Assembly: GCF_946221105.1 (NCBI RefSeq)
Contig: NZ_CAMICL010000048.1
Span: 1 to 15,072 of the forward strand
Reading direction: 5' to 3'
Length of the DNA: 15,072 bases
DNA from: an uncultured Corynebacterium sp.
Lineage (GTDB): Bacteria; Actinomycetota; Actinomycetes; Mycobacteriales; Mycobacteriaceae
The stretch's first letter is position 1. Each line of letters opens with the position of its first letter. The translations under genes were made by a program, and so were the position numbers. The notes beneath the pieces are model-generated. The model worked only from the letters and a program-made list of their open reading frames with translations, was not told the origin of the DNA and did no database searches. Positions 6,986 through 13,431 of the stretch are shown here, piece after piece.

Positions 6986-7107
6986 AGATGCTTACTCCAG
7001 GATGCTTACCGGGGGAGGATGCTTACTCCTAAACGCTTACTTCTCGAGTAACCGCGAGAATTACTCGGCAACGCTCTCGAGGGATAAGCATCCTGGGGTA
7101 AGCATCC
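6986..7107. repeat. Array of six 14-bp GGATGCTTAC units, four direct and two inverted
   Basis: Starting 3 bases after the RNase HI stop there are four tandem units on the plus strand: AGATGCTTACTCCA (6986-6999), GGATGCTTACCGGGGGA (7000-7016, 17 bp), GGATGCTTACTCCT (7017-7030) and the diverged AAACGCTTACTTCT (7031-7044). Two units lie in inverse orientation: GGATGCTTACCCCA (7107-7094) and GGATGCTTATCCCT (7093-7080), read on the minus strand. The outer blocks 6986-7011 and 7082-7107 are therefore inverted repeats matching at 22 of 26 positions. Between them is a small hairpin, CGAGTAA (7045-7051) with TTACTCG (7061-7067). It could fold as a long RNA or cruciform stem, or be a cluster of protein sites. 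No T-tract follows, so a simple intrinsic terminator is not obvious. It ends about 40 bp before the rnpB -10. Confidence 0.85.
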
Positions 7108-7149
7108 TCGCACGATGCCCGGCAGTTCCGTTCCGGCCGGCGGAAAGCG

Positions 7150-7155
7150 TATGCT
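7150..7155 (+). promoter_or_regulatory. -10 element of the RNase P RNA gene
   Basis: TATGCT fits the TAnnnT pattern and places transcription start about 7 bases later, close to the first base of the P1 stem of rnpB. The -35 region (around 7126-7132, TTCCGTT) is weak. Confidence 0.5.
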
Positions 7156-7164
7156 GTACCTCGC

Positions 7165-7558
7165 GAATGAGCCGGCCGGGCGGCCGCGGCACCGCGAACC
7201 ACTCCAACCATGGAACAGGCGCGGGTCGAGGAAAGTCCGGACTCCACAGGGCACGGTGGTTGCTAACAGCAACCCGGAGCGATCCGCGGGAAAGTGCAAC
7301 AGAAAGTAGACCGCCTCGGCAACGAGGTCAGGGTGAAAGGGTGCGGTAAGAGCGCACCGGCATCTGCGGTGACGCAGGTGGCCAGGTAAACCCCACCGGG
7401 AGCAAGGCAAGAGCCCCCGCCGCAAGGCGGAGGTCGTCGGATGTAGGCTGCCCGCCCAGTCCGAAGGTAGCTGCTTGAGGCGCCCAGCGATGGGTGGTCC
7501 AGATGGATGGTCGCCGCCCCGTCAGGGGAACAGAATCCGGCTCATAGGCCGACTCATT
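7165..7558 (+). ncRNA. rnpB: RNase P RNA (M1 RNA), catalytic subunit
   Basis: About 390 nt, the expected size of a bacterial type A RNase P RNA, the ribozyme that matures tRNA 5' ends. Universally conserved blocks are present in order: GAGGAAAGTCCGGACTCCACAG (start near 7228, given here in part), then AGAAAGTAGACCGCC near 7301, AGAGCGCACCGG near 7350, and GGTAAACCCCACCGGGAGCA near 7384. The 3' signature ACAGAATCCGGCTCATAGGCCGACTCA closes the molecule (7530-7556). The ends pair as P1: TGAGCCGGCC (7168-7177) with GGCCGACTCA (7547-7556), with one mismatch. Exact ends are approximate by a few bases. It lies between the repeat array and the RNB exoribonuclease gene. Confidence 0.96.
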
Positions 7559-7572
7559 CGCCCTTTTCGTGG

Positions 7573-7578
7573 CACGAT
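7573..7578 (+). promoter_or_regulatory. Possible -10 element of the RNB gene, leaderless
   Basis: CACGAT lies exactly 8 bases before the ATG at 7587, the same spacing as for glnA2 and the HAD gene. The first base deviates from TAnnnT. No Shine-Dalgarno sequence precedes the ATG, so either a leaderless start or read-through from rnpB is likely. Confidence 0.35.
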
Positions 7579-7586
7579 GGCTTCCT

Positions 7587-8972
7587 ATGAAGCTCTACGC
7601 CGCGCCCCTGAACTTCCGCTCGATTGCGCGCGAATTCGACGTGCGCACCTCATTCGCGCCGGAGCTCCACGCCGAAGCTGCCCAGCTTACGGACCGCTTT
7701 TCGCATTTGCGTATCGACGCCCGCTCCGTGCCCCTGGTCACCATCGATCCCGTTGGGTCGAAAGACCTGGACCAGGCAGTGCACATCGAGGCCCGCGACG
7801 GCGGCGGCTACGTGGTGCGCTACGCCATCGCGGATGTGGCGGCGTTCGTGGAGCCGGATTCTTCGGTGGCGGCGGAGTCGCTTCAGCGCGGCCAGACCAT
7901 TTACCTGCCAGACGAACCCGCGCGCCTGCACCCGGAGGAGCTGTCGGAGGGCTCTGCCTCACTGCTTCCCGACGTGGACCGGCCCGCCGTGCTGTGGACC
8001 TTCGAACTGGACGAGCGCGGCGAGGTCGACTCCGCGCACGTCGAGCGCGCGCTGGTGCGCTCCGTGGCGCGGCTGGACTACGAGGGCGTGCACGAAGACA
8101 TGCAGGCAGGGTCGGTGCACCCGTCGATTGCGCTGTTGGAGGAGGTCGGCCAGCTGCGGCAGCAGTCCTCGCTGCGCAGGCACGCGATCAACCTGCGCCT
8201 GCCGTCGGTGCGCGTGGTCGGCGACGGCGACACCTTCGAGCTGGTCATCGAGCCGCGCCACCCGGTAATGGACTACAACTCGGAGATCTCGCTGCTCACC
8301 GGCATGGTGGCCGGGCGGATGATGGTCGACGCCGGGGTGGGCTTCCTGCGCACGTTGGGCCCGGCGGATGAGGGCGGCGAGGCGGAGTTCCGTCGAGAAG
8401 CACGCAACCTAGGCTACGAGGTCGCCGGCGACATCGGCGAGTTTTTGGCTGGCGTGGACGCTGACACCCCGCGCGGGATGGCGGTGATGCGCGAGGCGCA
8501 GAAACTGCTGCGCGGGTCCGGCTACGTGGACTTGTCCGAGAAGCAGGCGGAGGTGCACGCCGGCATCGGCGGGTTCTATTCGCACGTCACCGCGCCTTTG
8601 CGGCGGCTGATCGACCGCTACGCCACCGAAGTCTGCCTCGCCATCTGCGCAGGTGACGACGTGCCGGAGTGGGTCGAGCGCGACGCACCGCGCGTGATTA
8701 AGACGATGGGGCGGTCCTCTCAGCTCGCCAACACGGTGGAGAAGGCGTGCCTGCACTTGACGGAGGCGACGGTGCTCGAGCCGTGGGTGGGGCACAACTT
8801 CGACGGCGTGACGCTGAAGAGCGGGGAGGACGCGGCGCGCGTGTTCATCGTGGACCCGCCGGTGCTCGCGCCGTCCGCGGGCGCGCCCGAGGAAGGCGCG
8901 GAGACGAAGTTCTCCCTCGTGCGGGCGGAGCCGGCGGCCCGCGAGGTCGGGTTTGCCTGGCCCGCGGACTAG
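7587..8972 (+). CDS. Stand-alone RNB-domain exoribonuclease (RNase II/R family)
   Basis: 461 aa, much shorter than RNase II (about 640) or RNase R (about 800). It has the RNB catalytic domain but no recognisable cold-shock domains, and the C-terminal tail is too short to judge as an S1 domain. RNB enzymes degrade RNA 3' to 5' with Mg2+. The catalytic motif is IDPVGSKDLDQA with D54, D60 and D62; the fourth acidic position of E. coli RNase II (D210) is Gln63. The conserved Arg patch is TAPLRRLIDRY (335-345). From memory, DLDQ is usual among actinobacterial short RNB proteins, so it may be active. The ATG at 7587 is preferred over an ATG 18 bases upstream because it gives the conserved MKLYAAP start and suits the spacing to a -10-like hexamer. 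It faces the GalK-like gene with only 13 bases between the stops. Confidence 0.88.
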   Translation: MKLYAAPLNFRSIAREFDVRTSFAPELHAEAAQLTDRFSHLRIDARSVPLVTIDPVGSKDLDQAVHIEARDGGGYVVRYAIADVAAFVEPDSSVAAESLQRGQTIYLPDEPARLHPEELSEGSASLLPDVDRPAVLWTFELDERGEVDSAHVERALVRSVARLDYEGVHEDMQAGSVHPSIALLEEVGQLRQQSSLRRHAINLRLPSVRVVGDGDTFELVIEPRHPVMDYNSEISLLTGMVAGRMMVDAGVGFLRTLGPADEGGEAEFRREARNLGYEVAGDIGEFLAGVDADTPRGMAVMREAQKLLRGSGYVDLSEKQAEVHAGIGGFYSHVTAPLRRLIDRYATEVCLAICAGDDVPEWVERDAPRVIKTMGRSSQLANTVEKACLHLTEATVLEPWVGHNFDGVTLKSGEDAARVFIVDPPVLAPSAGAPEEGAETKFSLVRAEPAAREVGFAWPAD

Positions 8973-8985
8973 GGGAGGCCCGCGC

Positions 8986-10146
8986 CTACCCCTCGAGGCG
9001 GGCGGGTTCGCCGGCGGCGACCTCCACCACCTCGAACTCGCGCGCCATCGTGGCCGCGAACGCGTCCGCCTCCTGCACCGGCACGAACGCGATCACCGCG
9101 TCGGAGGTGCCGATGGCGGCGGGACGGGCGGCGACGGCGCCGCGCTCGCGGGCCAGCGCGACCAGGGCGTCGGGGGAGGTCAGGCCGTGGGACTCGGACG
9201 GCGAGTTGAGCAGGGTGAACAGCTCATTGGCGCGGCGCGAGCGCAGGGCCTTCGCGGCGGCGAGGGAGCGCAGCGTCTCCGATTCGCAGAACTGCACCCA
9301 GCGTCGCGCCGCCTCCGGCTCGGGTGCCGCCTCATCACCGGCGGCGCGGCGGGCCTCGACCCATTGGACGGCGCGGCCGGGGGCGTCGGGAAGCTGGCGC
9401 AGCGAGGACACGCCGAAGTTGGAGCAGGCGGCGTCGATGAACGCGCGGCGCTCGGCGATCGCCTCGCGTGACTGCGTAAACGGCGCGCCGAGCTCCTTCG
9501 ACACGGAGAACACTCGCACGCCGTGGCGCGAGGGGTGCGGCGCCTGGGTCAGCGAGCCGTCGGCGTAGTCCACCACCGACACGCCGTCGGCGCCGCGCAG
9601 CGCCACCGAGTGCCGGGCGCGCAGCACCGGCAGCGACGAGTAGGTGGCCACGGCGTGCGAGCAGATCTCCGCGAGCCGGGCGCGGAACGGGGCGGTGTCC
9701 ACGTCGTCGTGCGAACCTGCCAGCGCCAGCGCGATCGCGGCGTCGGAGGCGTACAGCGCGCCCAGGCCCGCGCCGACCGGCACGTCGGATTCCACGGTGA
9801 TGTCCATGCCAGCGGTGTCGCGGGAGAGCACCTGGCGCTGCACCAGCGTGTGCACCAGCCCCCACCAGCGGCGGGCGAGGCCGTCGGCGGGTTGGTCGTC
9901 GTAAGGCAATTGCGCCGAGAATTCCTGGCCGAGCGGGCCGTTGGCCGCAACAGAGATCACGCCGTCCGAACGCGGGCTGACCGACGCGGCCGCGCGCAGC
10001 GACGCGGTGCCGGCCAGGGTCACGCCGCCGAAGTGGTCGACGTTTTCACCGATGAGCACCCACGTGCCCGGCGCGGATGCGACACGCCCAGACGCTGCGC
10101 GGACGCGCTCCACAGGGGACTTGGAGGGGGTTTCAAACAATGCCAT
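8986..10146 (-). CDS. Galactokinase-like GHMP protein with degenerate active site
   Basis: 386 aa, the normal length of GalK, with the overall GHMP-kinase layout. The substrate motif is present as VLIGENVDHFGGVTL (30-44), where galactokinases have LIGEHTDYNGG. The ATP loop is VPVGAGLGALYASDAA (122-137) in place of PxGxGLSSSAA. The segment that should contain the catalytic Asp (MDQ in GalK) reads SSLPVLRARHSVALRG (170-185) and has no Asp at all. The third GHMP motif, normally G-G-G-F-G-G, appears as RPAAIGTSDAVIAF near residue 345. It is therefore likely that this protein no longer phosphorylates galactose and works as a pseudo-enzyme or on another ligand. No galT or galE is nearby. The ATG has a strong AAAAGGAG site 6 bases upstream. 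It is divergent from the 68-aa gene and convergent with the RNB gene. Confidence 0.8.
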   Translation of the reverse strand: MALFETPSKSPVERVRAASGRVASAPGTWVLIGENVDHFGGVTLAGTASLRAAASVSPRSDGVISVAANGPLGQEFSAQLPYDDQPADGLARRWWGLVHTLVQRQVLSRDTAGMDITVESDVPVGAGLGALYASDAAIALALAGSHDDVDTAPFRARLAEICSHAVATYSSLPVLRARHSVALRGADGVSVVDYADGSLTQAPHPSRHGVRVFSVSKELGAPFTQSREAIAERRAFIDAACSNFGVSSLRQLPDAPGRAVQWVEARRAAGDEAAPEPEAARRWVQFCESETLRSLAAAKALRSRRANELFTLLNSPSESHGLTSPDALVALARERGAVAARPAAIGTSDAVIAFVPVQEADAFAATMAREFEVVEVAAGEPARLEG

Positions 10147-10170
10147 GTCACGCTCCTTTTAACCGCCACC

Positions 10171-10176
10171 ACACTA
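10171..10176 (-). promoter_or_regulatory. Extended -10 element of the GalK-like gene
   Basis: On the minus strand TAGTGT is preceded by TTGG, giving TGG-TAGTGT, an extended -10. It predicts transcription start about 18 bases before the ATG, leaving room for the AAAAGGAG ribosome binding site. It shares an 82-bp divergent region with the 68-aa gene. Confidence 0.5.
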
Positions 10177-10189
10177 CCAACCGCCCCGG

Positions 10190-10195
10190 TACAGT
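10190..10195 (+). promoter_or_regulatory. -10 element of the 68-aa gene
   Basis: TACAGT, the same hexamer as found before glnA2, lies 33 bases before the ATG. The predicted start leaves a leader of about 26 bases that contains GAAAGGA (10216-10222). No convincing -35 is seen. Confidence 0.5.
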
Positions 10196-10228
10196 CGGAC
10201 GGGTAAACAAACCACGAAAGGAACGAAA

Positions 10229-10435
10229 ATGGCAGACGAGCAGTTCTACTACAACCCGTCCACCGGCGAGGTCACCCAGGGCAAGGAAGCCGCCTGGGAT
10301 AACCGAATGGGCCCCTACGCCACTCGCGAGGAGGCCGAGTCCGCGCTGCAGATCGCCGCGCAGCGCAACAAGAGCGCCGACAACCAGGACGAGGCGGACG
10401 ACAACTGGGGCGAGGCCCCGTCCTGGGAGAAGTAG
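10229..10435 (+). CDS. Conserved small actinobacterial protein (SPOR-like annotation)
   Basis: 68 aa, acidic, soluble, no signal peptide. It begins with an aromatic cluster, EQFYYNPSTGEVTQGKEA, continues with RMGPYATREEAESALQIAAQ, and ends in an acidic Trp-containing tail (DDNWGEAPSWEK). Small proteins of this layout occur widely in actinobacteria. They are sometimes labelled SPOR-domain proteins because of the G-P-Y-x-T-x-E-E-A motif; no function is known to me. A good ribosome binding site, GAAAGGA, lies 6 bases before the ATG. It is divergent from the GalK-like gene, and its stop is only 3 bases from the stop of the CYTH-CHAD gene on the other strand. Confidence 0.85.
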   Translation: MADEQFYYNPSTGEVTQGKEAAWDNRMGPYATREEAESALQIAAQRNKSADNQDEADDNWGEAPSWEK

Positions 10436-10438
10436 CCG

Positions 10439-12013
10439 TTACGGCTTGATCTTCTTAAACGCCTTGCGCACCTCGCGCACGGCGTCGTCGTAACCGCTTA
10501 AAGCCTGCTCCCCGCGGTCGAGTTCGCGCTGGTAGAGCATGCCGTAGGCGAAGGTGTCCTCGCCGCGCTCGCGGGCCTCCTCGGCAAGCCGCTGGATGCG
10601 GTCGCGCGAGGTCACGGCGTCCTGGAAATCGCCCAGCTTGGACTGCAGCGCCTTGCACGCCTTCGCCAGCCGCCCCGCCTTCAAACCCGCATCGGCCGCG
10701 GCGTTGGCAGAGTAGCGCAGCTTCTTCGCGGCCTTGCGCACGTCGTGGACGTAGTCCTCGCGCTCGTGCAGCGGCAGGTCGGTGTCGTGGTAGTGCTCAT
10801 CCACCTTGTCGTGGCGCTTCTTCAGCTTTTTGTAGCCGCGCTTCAAGTGGTCGTAGAGGACCTCCTTCGACTCCGCCGGGGTGTCCTCAGGAGCCTCTTG
10901 CTTTGCGACGGGCGGCTCAGCCAACAACCCGTCAATCGCGTCCAGCAGATCCATGAAGCGCTGCGAGTCGAGCATGGCCACGATCTCGGCGTGGGCGTCG
11001 TTGTAGTCGCGGCGCATATCGCCGGCGATGTGCGCGCGGGCGGCGTCGTCGACAAGCCCGGACTCGTCCGAATCCAGAAGCTCCAAGAAGCGCTCTTCGA
11101 CCACCTCGGCGTCGCGGGCCACGCCCAAAACGCCGGCGGCGTGCTTGAGCTCGTCTTCAAGCGCGCCGAGCTGCTCGCCCTCCAAAACACCCTCGAACGT
11201 CTCCAGCAGGGAGCGCATCTCGCGGGTGGCCACGCGCAGCTGGTGCACCGAGTCGTACTCGTCGGCGCGCACGCGCGGCTCCCAGGAAACGATGGCGTCG
11301 CGCTGCTTGCGCAGGGAATCCACCACGGCGGCGGCCGGGGAGTCAGCCTCCAGGTCCGCCTGCATGTGCGGCGGCAGGGGAGCGGTCTTGACCGAATCGC
11401 CCAGCGCGGTGGCCAGCTTCGACGGCGAGGACGACTTGCGCGCGCCCGCCGAGATCAAAAAGCTCGTGCCCTGGTTAATCAGCGTCTCGCCCGCCTCGGT
11501 GCCGGCGAGCGCCTCGGACAGCTCGAGCTCCCACTCGCGCCAGTTGGTGCGCTCCCCGCCGGGAAGCAGCGACCAGGCGGTGACGTGGTCGTCGCAAAAC
11601 TCCGCGACCTCGCCCTCAGCACCGGCCAGGGCGATCTCCACGCGGCGGTTGTCCACCTGCGCCACCGGGGCCAGCTCCTCGGTGCGCACGATCGAGCGCA
11701 CCTGGGCCACCAGGGCCTCGGGCACGGCCGATGGATCGTCGAGAGGCATCCGCACCTCGTTGCGCCCGCCCTCCTTGGGCAGCTTGAGGTGCCAGCCGTC
11801 ATCCGCACCACCGGTGCGGCGGCGCAGCGTGATCTTGGAACGCGTCAGGCGCAGATCCTTGGTGTCGTAGTACACGGCGGAGAGGTTGTGCTCGCGCATG
11901 CTGGCGATTTCCTCCACGCCGGGCAGTTGCGTCAGGTCCGGCATGCCGGTGCCCTCGTCCACGGCGAGTTTGATCTCCACCTCGAGGAACTGCTCGGGTG
12001 CTTGTGCAGCCAT
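10439..12013 (-). CDS. CYTH-CHAD domain protein, probable polyphosphate-binding
   Basis: 524 aa. The N-terminal half (about 8-200) is a CYTH/triphosphate-tunnel domain with the ExExK hallmark E11-V-E13-I-K15 and further basic strands such as ITLRRRTGG. Such domains bind or hydrolyse inorganic triphosphate-type substrates. The C-terminal half (about 225-520) is a CHAD domain of charged helices with two copies of the His-containing basic signature, VHQLRVATREMRSLL and VHDVRKAAKKLRYSA. CHAD domains bind polyphosphate, and corynebacteria store polyphosphate granules, so granule association is likely. An Asp/Glu-rich and Pro-rich linker breaks the CHAD domain (AEPPVAKQEAPEDTPAESKE). The ATG is preceded by a near-perfect Shine-Dalgarno sequence, GAAGGAGGAC (12021-12030). 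It is divergent from glnA2 across 83 bp. Confidence 0.9.
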   Translation of the reverse strand: MAAQAPEQFLEVEIKLAVDEGTGMPDLTQLPGVEEIASMREHNLSAVYYDTKDLRLTRSKITLRRRTGGADDGWHLKLPKEGGRNEVRMPLDDPSAVPEALVAQVRSIVRTEELAPVAQVDNRRVEIALAGAEGEVAEFCDDHVTAWSLLPGGERTNWREWELELSEALAGTEAGETLINQGTSFLISAGARKSSSPSKLATALGDSVKTAPLPPHMQADLEADSPAAAVVDSLRKQRDAIVSWEPRVRADEYDSVHQLRVATREMRSLLETFEGVLEGEQLGALEDELKHAAGVLGVARDAEVVEERFLELLDSDESGLVDDAARAHIAGDMRRDYNDAHAEIVAMLDSQRFMDLLDAIDGLLAEPPVAKQEAPEDTPAESKEVLYDHLKRGYKKLKKRHDKVDEHYHDTDLPLHEREDYVHDVRKAAKKLRYSANAAADAGLKAGRLAKACKALQSKLGDFQDAVTSRDRIQRLAEEARERGEDTFAYGMLYQRELDRGEQALSGYDDAVREVRKAFKKIKP

Positions 12014-12048
12014 GATCGTTGTCCTCCTTCAAAGGTTAGTCACCCCCA

Positions 12049-12054
12049 AGCTTA
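12049..12054 (-). promoter_or_regulatory. Possible -10 element of the CYTH-CHAD gene
   Basis: TAAGCT on the minus strand lies 35 bases before the ATG. It leaves a leader that carries the strong GAAGGAGGAC site. No clear -35 is visible. Confidence 0.35.
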
Positions 12055-12082
12055 GCCTGCTTATCCGCGCCCAAAGGCCCGC

Positions 12083-12088
12083 TACAGT
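12083..12088 (+). promoter_or_regulatory. -10 element of glnA2, leaderless
   Basis: TACAGT lies 8 bases before the ATG at 12097, putting transcription start at the start codon. No Shine-Dalgarno sequence is present. A weak TTATCC at 12061-12066 could be the -35 (16-base spacing). No obvious AmtR-like operator stood out by eye in the 83-bp gap. Confidence 0.55.
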
Positions 12089-12096
12089 TGAGCAGC

Positions 12097-13431
12097 ATGA
12101 GCGCCCAAACCGACAATGTGCTGCGAATGGTGGAGCAGCAGGACATCGCCTTTATCCGCCTCTGGTTCACCGACATCTTCGGCTCGCTGAAAACCGTGAT
12201 GATGTCGCCGGCGGAGCTGGAAAGCGCCTTCGAGGAGGGCGTGGGCTTCGACGGCTCCTCCATCGAGGGGTTTTCCCGCGTCTCCGAGTCCGACACCCTG
12301 CTGCGGCCCGACCCGTCGACGTTCCAGCCGCTGCCCTTCGATGGAGAGGCGGGCCTGCAAACCGCGCGCATGTTCTGCGACATCACCATGCCCGACGGCG
12401 ACCCGCTCTACGCCGACCCGCGCCAGGTGCTGCGCCGCCAGATCACCAACGCCCGCGACATGGGCTTCGAGTTCGTGGCCAGCCCGGAAATCGAGTTCTA
12501 CGTGGTCAAACCCGGCCAGGGCGACCAGCCGCCAACACCTGCGGACAAGGGCGGCTACTTCGACCAAGCCAAACGCAACGAGGCGCCGAAACTGCGCCGC
12601 ATGGCGGTGTCCGCCTTGGAGTACATGGGCATCGTCACCGAGTTCTCCCACCACGAGGGCTCGCCGGGCCAGCAGGAGATCGACCTGCGCCACACCGACG
12701 CGCTGACCATGGCCGACAACATTGTCACCTTCCGCTACATCGTGAAAACTGTCGCGGAGATGAACGGCGTGCACGCCACCTTCATGCCCAAGCCGTTCAA
12801 GGACCTCGAAGGCTCGGCCATGCACACCCACTTCTCCCTGTTCGAAGGCGACACCAACGCCTTCCACGACCCGGACGACGAGATCAGTCTGTCTAAAACC
12901 GGCCGGCAGTTCATCGCCGGCATCATCGAGCACGCGGGCGAAATCTCCGCGGTGACCAACCAGTGGGTCAATTCCTACAAGCGCCTCCAGTCCGGCTCCG
13001 AGGCGCCCACCGCCGCCACCTGGGGCATCTCGAACAGGTCTGCCATGGTGCGCGTGCCCACCTACCGCCTGCACAAGGCGGATTCGCGCCGGGCGGAGGT
13101 GCGCTCGTTGGACTCGGCGTGCAACCCCTACCTCGCGTACGCGGCGGTGCTCGCCGCGGGCCTGAAGGGCATCGAGGAGGGCTACGAGCTGGACGAGCCC
13201 GCCCGCGACGACGTGTTCGCACTGACCCGCCGCGAGCGCCGCGCGATGGGGTACCGCGACCTGCCCAACTCGCTGGACCAGGCGCTGCGCCAGATGGAGC
13301 GCTCCGAGTTCATGGCCGAGGTCTTGGGCGAGCAGGTCTTCGAGTTCTTCCTGCGCGCCAAGTGGGCCGAGTGGCACGACTACACCGCCCAGATCACCCC
13401 CTGGGAGATCGATACGGGGATTGACCTGTGA
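12097..13431 (+). CDS. glnA2: Glutamine synthetase-like protein, type I (GlnA2)
   Basis: 444 aa, the length of the shorter type I glutamine synthetases. These enzymes make glutamine from glutamate, ammonia and ATP as dodecamers. Family landmarks: FDGSSIEGF (51-59), the ATP/metal strands with SPEIEFYV, HHEGSPGQQEIDLRH, GSAMHTHFSLF, the glutamate-binding NRSAMVRVP, and RRAEVRSLDSACNPYLAY. At the adenylylation loop, where regulated enzymes read NLYDLPP, this protein has DDVFALTRRE, with F374 in place of the Tyr. It should therefore not be a target of the adenylyltransferase encoded next to it. C. glutamicum GlnA2 is reported as dispensable, so its substrate may not be glutamate alone. The ATG at 12097 is chosen over a TTG 9 bases upstream because the -10 element fits the ATG. 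Its stop overlaps the glnE start by 4 bases (GTGA). Confidence 0.93.
   Translation: MSAQTDNVLRMVEQQDIAFIRLWFTDIFGSLKTVMMSPAELESAFEEGVGFDGSSIEGFSRVSESDTLLRPDPSTFQPLPFDGEAGLQTARMFCDITMPDGDPLYADPRQVLRRQITNARDMGFEFVASPEIEFYVVKPGQGDQPPTPADKGGYFDQAKRNEAPKLRRMAVSALEYMGIVTEFSHHEGSPGQQEIDLRHTDALTMADNIVTFRYIVKTVAEMNGVHATFMPKPFKDLEGSAMHTHFSLFEGDTNAFHDPDDEISLSKTGRQFIAGIIEHAGEISAVTNQWVNSYKRLQSGSEAPTAATWGISNRSAMVRVPTYRLHKADSRRAEVRSLDSACNPYLAYAAVLAAGLKGIEEGYELDEPARDDVFALTRRERRAMGYRDLPNSLDQALRQMERSEFMAEVLGEQVFEFFLRAKWAEWHDYTAQITPWEIDTGIDL

Noticed and set aside
6986..7107. CRISPR array
   Set aside because: Units are 14 bp, almost without spacers, and partly inverted, and there are no cas genes.
7002..7349. 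Short plus-strand open frame across the repeat array and rnpB
   Set aside because: It runs through the inverted-repeat region and conserved RNase P RNA sequence, and its product is low-complexity nonsense.
10745..12055. 436-aa plus-strand open frame
   Set aside because: It is antisense to the CYTH-CHAD gene, whose domains and ribosome binding site are clear. The translation has no recognisable family and an atypical Val/His-rich composition.
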